Shown one piece after another: positions 10,984 to 22,431 of a stretch of DNA of 64,000 nt (its first letter is position 1; the number at the start of each line of letters is the position of its first letter). This DNA is from Fragilaria crotonensis. Lineage: Eukaryota > Bacillariophyta > Fragilariophyceae > Fragilariales > Fragilariaceae. Below the pieces are notes generated by a model. That model was not told the DNA's origin. It saw only the letters and a program-made list of their open reading frames with translations, and ran no database searches. A program made the position numbers and the translations under genes. The stretch spans positions 1 through 64,000 of the forward strand of contig JAKSYS010000050.1 in assembly GCA_022925895.1 (NCBI GenBank), given 5' to 3'.

Positions 10984-12209
10984 CTACTGTAGACATTTAT
11001 GAAAATATCCACATATGACATATGACTGTTTTACGGTTTTGGCGCAGGGTAAGAAATGTGTTGTAACGACAACCTCCACAGCCCGAATTCGACAATTCTC
11101 ACATCCCGTCTCACCGGTGCCACAATCACCGTTCACAATGTCGTTGATGGTTCGTTTATCACGAGGATTGTCGCACATTTGATTGTACGCGCAGCGATTC
11201 AATTCGACCGCCGTTCCGGGGTGCGAATAGTCGCAATAATACGGAATAAGTCCCTGAAAGGTCATGGCTCCATAAAAAGGACCGACCTTACCACCCCAAC
11301 CGTTTTGTTCGCGAAAGTCACCATCCGTGATGATAGCAACATATGCTTGATACGTTTCCATGAAAGGTCGCAACACGAGAAAACCACCCTGCGCAGGCTT
11401 GTACTCTGTACTCGGGTTTACTATATTGTCATCACGTGTCAAAAAGGCATTGACTTGTTCTGGTGTGGGACTATCCTTCCTCATTACGTCAAGCAGAGGT
11501 GTCTGCTGCTTTACCAAGCATAATGTCGAAGAGATCGTCCAAGGGTTTCTGAACCAAGGTATCGAGATCTAGACGGGCAACTACTGGATGGTCCACGAGA
11601 GTACAGGCTTCTAATTTGAAAAGATCCTTCTCTCCCAGGCACTACGGTAGCGTTCAGGCATGATGAAGTGAGACAACGATGGTACAGTACAATAATCAGC
11701 AAGCAAAGGATCGATCCAACTTTTTAACTTACCCGTTCTTCTCCAAACGCAAGTACTCGCCTTGAATATCGTTTGCTGCCACTGGCGAATCGCGTTTCAT
11801 TATCGCACAACCCAACTATTATAGCGTCATACCACACGATACTGCATCGGGATGACCGATGGCGTACATTTCGATAATCGTAGCGGGCCTTTGGGTTGCC
11901 CGGAACGGACATGAGGTGAATGACGTGCTTCAAAACAGCAGCACCCTCAGAGAGAGGATCACTCCCAAAGCCTGTTATAGAGACAGCATAGGCAATTATT
12001 TGCGCGGCGCCACTTGGTTCAGCCATTTGTCGATCATCAGATTGAATCGTTTTCGATCGCTTCAACGACAGCAACTATTTTGTGCCACTTGTGGTTTTGA
12101 TCGACAATGTGTACGTAAAGAACAGTATTCCAACTATGATGCAAACAAAAATACCGAGAAGGACTAATCCCCTTCGAAGCGACGGGAGAGTGGCGTTGAC
12201 TTTGACCAT
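10984..12209 (-). pseudogene. Broken type II membrane glycosyltransferase gene (GT8/glycogenin-like)
   Basis: Host gene remains on the minus strand. From an ATG at 12209 come a short tail and a membrane anchor (LVLLGIFVCIIVGILFFTY), then an in-frame stop. Next is a GSDPLSEGAAVLKHVIHL block in another frame (about 11900-12075). Then comes a LVDHPVVARLDLDTLVQKP block (about 11540-11620), where LDLDTL is the DxD-like sugar-nucleotide site. The last block is QGGFLVLRP ... GWGGKVGPFYGAMTFQGLIPYY ... NPRDKRTINDIV ... VVTTHF (10984-11517). The pieces follow the order of algal GT8-type transferases, but several frame changes and a stop separate them. The end, where a CxxPW-type segment is expected, is lost. 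If whole it would have been a Golgi enzyme of roughly 400 residues. Confidence 0.7.
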
Positions 12210-12382
12210 GGTCAAGTGTTGTTGATGAATTGATGGATAGTCCAAGCTGAAGTGGAGTTATTAAGGAGGCCGGCAATGGATACAATGCGAAACCTCTTAA
12301 AATCAGCACCCGTGGCACTCCGTAAGGTACCGATCAATTTAATAGCACCAAATCCGAATCCTGAACGCTCTGCCGGTTGTTT

Positions 12383-13586
12383 CTATTTCCATGCGTCTCC
12401 GATGCAAATTTGCCACTTCTTCAGCACTGCCTCCTCTGTATGGTTAGGATTTAGAATCTGGGATTCAAGAGTTCGGTTGCTTACAGTCCAGGTGAATTGA
12501 ACAAAGAAAACGACAGAAAAATCAGTGAGATCGTCACCGTATGAATCACTCATCTTTTGACCCAAAATTCGAAGCCCACTGAGGTACATGGCTTGCAATA
12601 CGACGACCAGACCAGCAACTGCCTCAGCAGACCAGTGCGCATCTGTCCCCGTTCCGACCTCAAAGGCGGCCCATGCAGCAAAAAGAGGCAGATACATGAC
12701 ACTCACAAGGCAAAGGAAATGAACGAAAAAGAAAGGCATCGGAAAATCAGCTGTGCTCTCTAGTTTCCCGATGGCAAGTGAAGCCCCAGAAGGAGCGTTC
12801 GAAAATGGCGAGCGAGTTTGTGATCAAGTAAGCCTTGTGAATGACATCGATAGACTTCATGGAGGCACCACACGATTAACTCTCAATTCGACTTAGCTCA
12901 CATTCAGTCAAAAGGCCATAATCCTCGTCGATCTTAGCGAAGAAATTATCGCGCAGGTACGTATCAGACAGCCCAATATAGCCTGAGACATGTGCCGCAT
13001 TTAAATATCGAACTATCCGCTCCGCAGATTGCTTTGGAAGGTAGATATTGGCAAGAGATGCAACATCCATAATCCGTCCCATGCAAATAGAACTCAGTTG
13101 GTGTTGATCACCATACCGTCGGAAGGTCCCTTCAACGTACATCGTCATAAACAAAGAAATAAATCCACCGATTATCACAAGGTTTCCGTCATCCAGTGCT
13201 TCCACAAAGACTGGAATCTGCTGTTGGAAAACCCGAACTTGGATGCGAACTATAATGAAAATTAGGATCGTGATCCAAAACAATGAATCTCTCATTAGAA
13301 ATCCAAGAACAGATCCATCGATATTGCTGAGAGTACGCCACAGACCGTATTCACATCGACGAAGAATTGCTCGTCGACGCTCGTCGATATCCTTGAGCTC
13401 GTCCCACGTGTAAGGATGGGTCCTGCTGCGAGGATAGGGAGAATGTACGCTTTTTAGTGAACTGGCGAAAGCGTACTCTGCGACGGGTTTTAAAGAGCGC
13501 TTCATGTTCATTCTACACTTACGCACGCACTGCTTGCGGTCGTGTCCTTTTAAATGCTCGGGGTATTGGAGTTTACAAGACGGCAT
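12383..13586 (-). pseudogene. Decayed bestrophin-like channel gene (paralogue of 24797-26544)
   Basis: Two open stretches (13586-12876 and 12739-12383) match the N- and C-terminal halves of the bestrophin-like gene at 24797-26544. Shared blocks include YTWDELKDIDERRRAILRR, DGNLVIIGGFISLF, YLNAAHVSGYIGLS, and MPFFFVHF ... LVVVLQAMY ... LGQKMSDSYGDDLTDFSV. The piece between them (12740-12875) still shows homology in a shifted frame (LIVWCLHEVYRCHSQG) but has a stop and lost sequence, so this copy is broken at several places. The unfrayed halves suggest fairly recent loss. It lies head-to-tail with the other copy, with the LTR elements inserted between them. Confidence 0.75.
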
Positions 13587-14227
13587 AGTCCAAAAACGCA
13601 ACTTATGATACTAGTAATGTTCGATTGCAACTGTGATCAAACATCGAACCTTGACTGTGCGACAAGTCGTGGTTGTGCATCATACATATATCTGTAGTAA
13701 GGTACCAGTACTGTACAGCTTCCATCCTCAGTACTCAGTACTAATACTCACTGCTCAGTGTACGCCAGTCGTCCCCACGACTCAAGATACATGCAGACAT
13801 GCAGACTGCAGACTGCGGATGGATATACGTAGTTAGATGCGCTCCCTCAAGAAGGACCGACGAGTGGAGAAAGGAACCTAGCCGTCCCACAGTCCCTCGC
13901 TCATCAATTGGGGGATTTGGTTTCAGGGATTACTACAGAATTAGTCGATGATGAGTTTTGACAACGACGCTAGGCGAAGTCGCTACAGAAGTCGGAATCT
14001 GCAATCAACTCTTCTGTGTCAACAGCATCGGAGCCTTCGGGCCTACAAGAAAGGATAGAAAACTTGAGTACCAAGTAGCTGGTTCCGGCGGATGCCAAGC
14101 TATCCAACCCGTCGACCCACGTCGGGCTTCGCACTTGAAACAATGAAATGCCTCTTCAGTGCTGCATCTTGTAGGAATCTACGGTGATGACGAGCTAGTG
14201 AATAACCACGTGAGCCCATGCGGAAGT
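13587..14227. other. Spacer between the bestrophin-like pseudogene and the Copia element
   Basis: No gene or RNA is recognised in about 640 bp. GTAC-rich spacer sequence occupies 13690-13760. With 24747-24796 this was probably the original spacer between the two tandem bestrophin-like copies before the Copia insertion. Confidence 0.5.
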
Positions 14228-14232
14228 GAATT

Positions 14233-14371
14233 TGTCACTACGGATGAAGTTAATCAATAAGAGCAGCTTAGTAGATTAATGAGATGAGTGGTGAAGCGAG
14301 AACCAAGTGCGATGGTACGTGACGTCATCTGTGGATCAGAGAACCCGGAAGTACTAGTGGAGGGAGAAACA
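14233..14371 (-). repeat. Copia element LTR (3' LTR by element orientation)
   Basis: A 139-bp LTR starting TGTCACTACGG and ending GAAACA, almost identical to 24604-24741. The GAATT target duplication precedes it at 14228-14232. Confidence 0.9.
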
Positions 14372-16024
14372 CACCCTCGCACAGGAGGCGGTGCGGCCTG
14401 AGCTGCAAGAGCGCGGTGAAGATACTGATAGCGCATGAGTTTGTGGTGGGCCGGGGGGTGATGCTTGGAAAAATAATCAGCAGAGTTGGACTTTCCAGGG
14501 GCCCAGTAGAGGTTGAATTGTTTTTGGGAGATGTGATCCCGAAGCCAATGATAGCGCATGTCAAACGCCTTAGATTTTTTTAAGCGAACCTGCGCGTGGA
14601 GAATACCGTGAGCGGTAGAGTTGTCGGTTTCAATGGGAGTGCCGGTGGAAGGTTGTTTATGCCCCATTTCTTCAAGAGCGGTAATCATGGGGACGGCTTC
14701 TTGGGCATTTAGGAAGAGGCTACCTGTTTCAGCCTCGGAGGCGGAGGCAGCAACGGTCCGAATGGTTTTGCAAAGAACATGAACTGCGCCGTTAGACTTG
14801 GGGTTCGGAGGAGAACTGGTGGCACTGGGAAGGGTAGTAAGGAAAAAATGCCCGGCGGCGCGGCTGCGAGCATTGGGCAGAACAAGATATGCGGCATCCG
14901 AGCAGACGGCAAGAATCATGTCGCTGGCGTAATAGCGGATGGTAGCATCGGGATGTGTGGAAAGGTAGTCAAGAAGCATGTCGCAGGCCTGCTTGGTTTT
15001 GGCTGTTGGAGACGCCTGATGATTGGAAATTTCGTTCAAAGCAACAATGATTGTGGGGTCACAACAGCGGGAATAGTAGAGGAACAGGCCGGAGATTTGT
15101 TGAACGCGTTTGATGCCGAGTTTGTCAAGGAGAGGAGATAGATCGCTGTTGGCGAGTTGCACCCTTTGGCCATAGACCGGAGCCGTCCAGCGATGCGGGG
15201 AATGTTGGGATTTGGCGGGCGATGGATGACGCAAAGTGAGAAGTGCCTTGGGGACATAGCCCGGCATGGAGATGTCAACGTGACCGGCGTCATAGTCCCA
15301 GTCAATTTTGAAGCCGAGGTAACTAGAACCGGACCAGTCTTTGGTGAGCGCATATTTGGTGGCGAGAGCGGTAAAAGATGATCGGCATCGGTGCGAGAGA
15401 AGAATTTGATTCCAAAATCATCGACGGCAAGAGTGAAAGTGGTACGACGGTCGGTGTGACGCCAAAGGCCGGGGGTCTGAGCGACAGGGAAGTAACCAAA
15501 TGGAGCAAGGTGCGCCTTGAGTTGATCGTACGCAAGAATGGCAGCTTCTTTGAGGCCATACATGCCTTTACGGATTTCAACATAAATGTAGCCTTTGGAG
15601 TCGAAATGCGCCTCGGTGAGACTGTACTCGGCAGTAACCTCGGGAGTGAGTACTTGCGGTGAATCCGCATGTACTGATAGATGATCATGTCAGAGACGAG
15701 GAAGAAGTCTTTCAGGTCGCCGGTGCAGTAGCGGGCGCCAAGGTGGGCGTCAGAGATAACACTGTTGAGGTGGAGCTTGGTGTCGGTGAGACTAATGGCA
15801 GGCGAACGGACGTCTTGGTAAGCGTCGAGACGGTCGCCGCCAACAGTCATGCGGATTCGGTAAGGTTCGGCCTTACCGGGTCGCATGGTGCAAACGAAAT
15901 TGGCATAGGTGACCTTGCGGTCAGCGGGGACTTGATGAGGAAGATAAAAACCATGGTGTTGTTGCCGCTGATTTGTTCGCTGATGGTCCGGGATTTCGTG
16001 AGCCCTTGAGTGCAGCGGCCCCAT
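14372..16024 (-). pseudogene. Copia element: reverse transcriptase / RNase H region
   Basis: Fossil coding region of the Copia element. Visible hallmarks are a Copia-type RT start (GDLKDFFL), a VDDFG catalytic-type motif, and an RNase H segment with TDNSTAHG and ADYFSKHH near the 3' end. It is broken in a few places and is part of the element at 14233-24741. Confidence 0.8.
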
Positions 16025-17190
16025 TCATTTGTTAAGGACTTGTACCAGATGAGAGAGTCTGGGCCACGGAGGAGAGAATCAATGTTTTCGACCTTGCCGG
16101 TGTCGGGGTTGTACATTTTGCCGGCAATGGATGGGTCGTGTTGGATTGATTGAACAAGCGGGTGCCGACAGTGAGTGCGGGGATCAAAGCGGAGACGGGA
16201 GAGGTGGGCGCGGGGACTCTTGCGGAGAACGGTGGGAAGAAGCGGAGACTGCTCGGGGACAGTAGAGGGGTGTACCACATTGGGAACGAGCACCCTCGGA
16301 AGTGATACCGGAACCGCCGGAGAGAGTGGTGGTACCAGTGAAGGTAGTACGGGTGCAGGTGACACACTCGGACGGATGGCAGGAGTCGTGACGGGGAGCG
16401 GCGGAGGAGGTGAGACAGCACGACGAAGGATGTCGGCAACTTTTGCGAATGCATTGAGGATCGGAGGACCGAACGAGAGAGGGTCGTGAATGGGAGAACT
16501 GTCTGTGCCTGCTAACAAGTGGAGCATATCTTCGGCAGTTTGTTTGAGATAGGCGTCGCGGGAGAAGGTGGGGAAAACAATTTTTTCCGGGAAAAAATCC
16601 ACTTTGAGAACATCACGTTCGTGGAGGGTGTCGGTGAAATAGCATTTCCAGCAGCGATAGTGTTCGAGGGAGGGACCGATGTACCAACCGACTTTGCCGT
16701 GTTCACCGAATGGGGTGCGAGTGTCGGCGGAAGTATGGGCAACAATTTGAGTGCCCATTGGGGCAAGCGGAGTGCGGTTGAAGTCGAATTGGCCGAAGAG
16801 AGATGCATGAGCCGACAAGGAGGGATGGATGCGAGAAGAGCGTAGTAGATTGAGGGTCAGAGTCGTTTGAGGGAGGAGACGATCCCATTCAGTGAGCGGG
16901 AACTTGGAGTCAACGGTGCAGAGAACGGCAACAAAATGATTTTTGAAAGTGCGGATGGCACGTTCAGCTGCATTGACACGGTGTTCTTTCGGGGGAACAC
17001 GTTGGAACTGGACGTTGTATTTGGCGAAGGCATCTTTGAGGTCTTGGGAACATTCGTTGTCGAGAATGTGTAAGTCGGGTGGATGTCCTTGGTGCACCAG
17101 CATTTTGTGAGTCTGTTCCCATGCATTGCGTATGCTGGCAGCTTTGCGATTGGGAATTGCAACGGCGTGGATGGAATTGGTGTCTTGATG
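16025..17190 (-). pseudogene. Copia element: integrase core and C-terminal region
   Basis: Fossil part of the Copia element. The integrase segment shows a DNECSQDLK block and an AERAIRTFKNH block typical of Copia integrase, and then a GPSLEHYRCWKCYF segment as in diatom elements. A Pro-rich, low-complexity linker lies toward the RT. The nested Gypsy element begins right after the GTAGA target duplication at 17191-17195. Confidence 0.8.
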
Positions 17191-17195
17191 GTAGA

Positions 17196-17579
17196 TGCCC
17201 TACGCGCGAAGTAATCAGTTTTATTTTGGAGGCTAATTTGTAGCTAGTTTTAAAGGATTAATAGTTGCACCTTATTAAAAGTTATGAGACTAGTTTTTAA
17301 AACAAGAGAGCAGTCCCATCCTTGGTGGGATTGGACTGTTCTCTTTCATTCATCTAGGAGACTCAGTGAGTCTCCAAGAGATGTCAGACAGTTCTCATTC
17401 TACTGTTGTACGGTTGTACTGTTGTACAGGATCAGTGTTCTATTGTTGCACTGTACTATGGTATTACTAGTCTACCGGTATATCCAAGTACTATACATGG
17501 CCATTGTATTGTAGTACTGGATACTAGTAATATAGTATACTGTATCGCACTACGCTAAGGGCACGTGCGGTGTACTGCA
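17196..17579 (-). repeat. Gypsy element LTR (3' LTR by element orientation)
   Basis: A 384-bp LTR with TG...CA ends, nearly identical to 22044-22426. It contains two inverted repeats able to form hairpins (about 17304-17347 and 17355-17377) and then a GTAC/TACTGT-rich tract like the host's own spacers. Confidence 0.92.
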
Positions 17580-17739
17580 CTCGCTTCCCTAATTGGGCGG
17601 TACGCGTTCTTTATATGGTGTTAGTCGACGTATGTTGACACGTTCATTGACAATGCCACGTTGAATGCGTACTGTACCATTAGCATAGGTTTCAGTAATC
17701 CGATAAGGTCCCGTACGTGGGGCGGATAATTTGGAGATC

Positions 17740-18600
17740 AGTCCTGGTTTTCTAGTAGGACTTTTTCGCCAACACGGTACTCGTGTTCAATGCGTTTAGC
17801 ATTTTCCTTTTATTATTGGCGTTAATAGTATCTTGCTTACGTTGTCTTATCCTAGCCCAATCCGTCTTTAATTGGATGGGCAACAACATGTCGCGTCCAA
17901 ATACTAACTGTCCGGGTGTAGCATCTAATGTAGTATGTACTGTACTACGTATTGCCCACGCAGCTGCACTTAGGAACGGTCCCCAAGGGTCATTCGCATC
18001 GAGTTCTTTTTGTTCGAGTTCGAATGTCCGAAGTGCATTACCCAGTACTTGATGTACTCGTTCTACAATACCGTTTGATTGTGGGTTGTAACTGGATGAC
18101 GGTTTTTCTTTCATACCATAATTCTCGCACATTTGTTTGAATTGTGCTTTGAATTCGGAACCGTTATCATACCCTATATGTTGGGGTCGTGGATATCTCG
18201 TCAACCACGTATTATTAAACGCTTCCATAACAGTATGTGCGTTCTTATCTGGTATTGCTATGACTTCGAACCATCCTGTTACGGGATCAATCATAGTCAA
18301 CGCACGAAGTGTATGCGTAGACGTTGGAGTACGTACAACGTATGGTCCAATCAAGTCTACGTTTACACGAGACCAGGGAAGTTCTTCAGCTTCCTTAGGA
18401 GGTAAGTGTCCATACTTCTTCCTTTGTTTCTTAAATAGTTGACACGTACGACACGTCTTACAGAATGTCTCAACGTGACTACGTAATTTTGGCCACGTAC
18501 ATGTTTGTCGTATCGTTGCTTCAGTGCGTGATTCGCCTGGGTGTGCTAGATACTCATGATACCAAGCCACTACGCGTTGTTGAAGTTGAATAGGAATATA
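17740..18600 (-). pseudogene. Gypsy element: integrase region
   Basis: Fossil integrase of the nested element. It shows the HHCC zinc module ending CKTCRTCQLFK and the catalytic-core landmarks NVDLIG, YDNGSEF and SNGIVERVHQ (D,D-35-E pattern). It is part of 17196-22426. Confidence 0.88.
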
Positions 18601-20050
18601 TATTTTTCCTTGGTACGTAATGACCTCAACTCCTTCAATTGTTTTGGTATTGAAGTTCTGACTTTTGATTTCGTACTTCTTCGTTTAAGCTCATTATCTA
18701 ACCGTTGGTATTTAGCGATTAGCATAGGACTTAACGGAAAGTCAGTTTCTTTAACGTCTGTTTTTGTCATGAAGATGTAAGCCATCGTATCATTTGTAGG
18801 CTCTGTTGGTAACTTCTCATTGAAGTTCGCATCTAATCTTGACAAGGCGTCAGCAATGACGTTCTTTTCTCCTTTATATGTAGAAAGGTAGGTCCAAACT
18901 CTTCTATCAGGAGTCTCCATCGTATTATACGATCAGTGGACATTTTCTGATATAGGAGATTCTTATGATCGGTATGTACTATCAGTTTTTGACCTAATAG
19001 TATATTTTTGAATTCCTTAAGTGTTTCTACTATGGATAACAGCTCTTGTTCACCAGTCGTGTAACGTTTTTGAGCGCTGTTAAGTTTCCTACTGTAGAAA
19101 GCTAACGGACGGTCATTTTGCATTATGACTGCTCCCAGTTGATAATCACTGGAGTCCGTATAAATGTGAAAGTCTTTTGAGAAGTCAGGATAAGCCAGTA
19201 ATGTCTCTCGACTTATTATGGCCTTAATGTCTTCAAATGCTTTCTGTTCTTTATCGTGCCAAATAAATTTAGCTTTGGCAGAACACAGCGCCGTAAGCGG
19301 TGCTAGTATGTGACTTCTACGTCGCCACATGTCACGGTAGTAATTGATCATACCTAAGAAACGTCTTAACTGCCGTTTGGTAGTTGGTGGTGTCAGCCGC
19401 ATAATCGCTTCCACTTTCTTAGGTTGAGGTTGGATACCGCGACGAGTAATCCAATATCCTAAGTAATCAAGCTCGGTCACAGCGAACGAGGATTTACGTA
19501 GGTTAACGGCAAAGCCAACATCAGTTAGGCGTTGCAACACGAGTTCAACATGCTGAAGATGGTCCTCGTAGGAACCTGCTGTTGTAATCAGTATGTCATC
19601 TAAGTACGCACGCACATTAGGCAAATCGCCCATAATGTCATTAATTATGGCCTGAAAGATGTCAGGACTGCCATTCAAACCCATAGGTAGGCGACAGTAG
19701 CGATATTTGCCCCAGGGTACAATCATTGTACATAGATAGCTGGATTCTTTATCCAGGACAATATGGTAGTAGCCCATACTTAAGTCCAGAGCCGTTGCCC
19801 AATTAAACCCTTCAAGTTTCTGAAGAAGGTCTGCAATCTTGGGTAACGGGTATGGTTTACGTTTTATGTACCTATTAAGTACACGAAAGTCCGTTAGGAC
19901 TCGAACGTCACCAGTCTTTTAGGCTGTATGACGTTGGTGCCACTCGAGTCATTGCACTTCGTTAATACTCCTATGTCACATAAACGTTGAATTTCTTTCT
20001 TCGTTGTTTCCTCGTAGCATTTTGGTACAGGAACGGACGAGCGTGATACG
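18570..20050 (-). pseudogene. Gypsy element: reverse transcriptase / RNase H region
   Basis: Fossil RT with PWGKYRYCRLPMGLNGSPD and the YLDDILI catalytic motif, then a Gypsy-type RNase H (IYTDSSDYQLGAVI and HTDHKNLLY). It is broken; part of 17196-22426. Confidence 0.88.
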
Positions 20051-20059
20051 GCTTCTCAT

Positions 20060-20985
20060 CCTTACTTAAGGGCCGTAGTTCGAGATGTACAGGCGGTACA
20101 TTGAGTACGCCCAGTCCTCCACTAAACAACTTCGGATACTTTCGTAGCGAACGTACGAGTTGTTTTGTTGATCGTTACTTAGGTGCGTATCCATGTGTGC
20201 GTAGTCATCCAGATCTAACGCACTATAGTCTGCATCCAGTATACGTTTCTGCCTCGCTTCTGCTTCCTTGAGTACCGTAGGTTCGATACTGTGGTAGTAG
20301 ATAGCTGTAGCATTCTGTAGATCGGATATTACGTGTTTTTCTTTCATGGGAATTTCTACACCTTCCCATACTATCCGTTGTGTATTGAAATTAATTTCGA
20401 TACCCAATTCTGATAGTAAATCTGCACCGATGATCATGTCATACTGTGCATTCTTGCGCAACGTATGTGTGTCCTCGTGACACACCCATTGTACTATCTT
20501 TGACGTACTAAACTCGGGTAATTTGAATTTAATTTCCGTTGCAGTTTCGTTACGAATTGACCACCCATAGTGTGCCATCGTGTATGTGATGTTTTGAATA
20601 CCGGTCCAGTTAAGCCCCGTATCGCATCCTTAAGTATAATTGTCGCAGATGCTCCAGTGTCTAGCAAAATGCGAACAATGCCGGGTTTGCCTGTTCCCAT
20701 CACTTCGCCCACGACTTCGGTGGTTTTGTGTTTTTGTTTTTGTCTCTTACTGCCATGGCCATCTTTGGATGGCAATATCTCACTAGAAAATGAACCAAAG
20801 TAGATGGAACTTTCGTCACTATCTTCTTTAGTCTCTACTGTGCTAATGGTTGTCTTGGGACTGAACATTTCCACGATTTCTGCATCCGAATTCTCGGGTG
20901 TAAAGTCGCGGACCTTACGCTTGCCAGACTTCGGGTTGCGTGGAAGACGCTCAAGGATAGCGTTAAGCTGCTCCTGCGTCATCAA
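20060..20985 (-). pseudogene. Gypsy element: aspartic protease region
   Basis: Fossil protease region with the LLDTGASATII active-site motif and the downstream MIIGADLLSELGI hydrophobic-Gly motif of retropepsins. It is part of 17196-22426. Confidence 0.85.
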
Positions 20986-21990
20986 GACATTTCGGTCGGT
21001 AAAACCGACATTTTTCTTACCAGGTTTCTGTTTCCCTTGTTCTCAGGGTTAAACCAACAGTCTTTCGTAGTATGATTCGTACGACCGCAATGCGCACACT
21101 TCTTATACTTAGACGACTGTGTTTTGGCCGTTGCCATTTTGTCAGCGGACTTACCGTTCCAATTGCCCTTTTTCGTGCCCTCAGGGTTATCGGATTTGTC
21201 CACCTTACGACGTTTGGCCTCAAGTGCCTGTCTGAGTTCAAGTTTCTCAAAATAATCAACAGTGCCTTGAAAATCGAACTTATAAAGCTCGATGTTCGCA
21301 CCAAGAATGACCGCTTGCCATTCTTCAGGCTTCGCCTGGTTGAGAATTTGAATCAAGTCGTCATCAGACAATTTAGACGGTTCAGCCTTACCTTCTTCCC
21401 GTGGAAAATACGGTAAGTAATTATTTAGCTCACGTAAACGCGTAGCAAAGTTACGAACCGTATGACTTCCAAGACGTAGGTAATGCTGCATGTACACCAC
21501 CTGCTTCTGGTACGCATGCAAGATTGGGAAGTAAGACTTACCAACTTCCGTCATTACCAGCTGGAAAATCTCGTTTGAGTCTTCCTCTGTCGTGCGGGAC
21601 CCGCTACGTTCTCCGTATCGAGTCTACGCCACGTTTGCTGGAATTTGTCTCTTGCACTGCCCTTAAGTAGTGCAAGAGCCATAGACGCTTTTGTTCGCCA
21701 GACTCGAGCGGATAGTCACGAATGACCTCCTCGAGCTCTATGCGCCACTTCACCCACGCTTCTGGCGAGGTGTCGTAGTCTCCAAACAAACGAATTCTCT
21801 TTTCGATATTTTTGGAGTTCGCATTTCCGGCTTCAATCGGGACGTCGATTTTTATAGTTGCCCTCATCGTCAGATTTCTCTGTCGATTTCTTGGGCCTAT
21901 CAAAATAAATCGACGGCGGATTCAACGCGAGGTTCGACTGACGGAATGCGACATGTTCCGCAGACGAATTTTCAGACGCTTTGCGCTTAC
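20982..21990 (-). pseudogene. Gypsy element: Gag-like region
   Basis: Fossil Gag-like region with a helical capsid-type part and a zinc knuckle, CAHCGRTNHTTKDCW (CX2CX4HX4C). It is part of 17196-22426. Confidence 0.82.
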
Positions 21991-22043
21991 CTTTATTTTT
22001 GTTCGTCATGGTGATGTACTGACTACTGGGAGTGAATTCACTG

Positions 22044-22426
22044 TGCCCTACGCGCGAAGTAATCAGTTTTATTTTGGAGGCTAATTTGTAGCTAGTTTTA
22101 AAGGATTAATAGTTGCACCTTATTAAAAGTTATGAGACTAGTTTTAAAACAAGAGAGCAGTCCCATCCTTGGTGGGATTGGACTGTTCTCTTTCATTCAT
22201 CTAGGAGACTCAGTGAGTCTCCAAGAGATGTCAGACAGTTCTCATTCTACTGTTGTACGGTTGTACTGTTGTACAGGATCAGTGTTCTATTGTTGCACTG
22301 TACTATGGTATTACTAGTCTACCGGTATATCCAAGTACTATACATGGCCATTGTATTGTAGTACTGGATACTAGTAATATAGTATACTGTATCGCACTAC
22401 GCTAAGGGCACGTGCGGTGTACTGCA
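22044..22426 (-). repeat. Gypsy element LTR (5' LTR by element orientation)
   Basis: A 383-bp LTR nearly identical to 17196-17579, followed by the GTAGA target duplication at 22427-22431. Confidence 0.92.
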
Positions 22427-22431
22427 GTAGA

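Larger units (their letters stand above)
17196..22426 (-). mobile_element. Gypsy-type LTR retrotransposon nested in the Copia element, broken fossil
   Basis: A 5.2-kb element on the minus strand with LTRs of about 384 bp (TG...CA). It is flanked by the perfect 5-bp target duplication GTAGA at 17191-17195 and 22427-22431. Parts in element order: Gag with a CCHC knuckle (about 21.0-21.9 kb), aspartic protease (about 20.1-21.0 kb), reverse transcriptase and RNase H (about 18.6-20.0 kb), and integrase (about 17.7-18.6 kb). RT before integrase marks the Gypsy (Ty3) order. The coding part looks broken in a handful of places. The LTRs are nearly identical, so the insertion is young, and it must be younger than the Copia element it splits. 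Confidence 0.92.

Noticed and set aside
14779-15662. Plus-strand frames across the Copia RT region
   Set aside because: They are antisense shadows of the element's minus-strand coding region.
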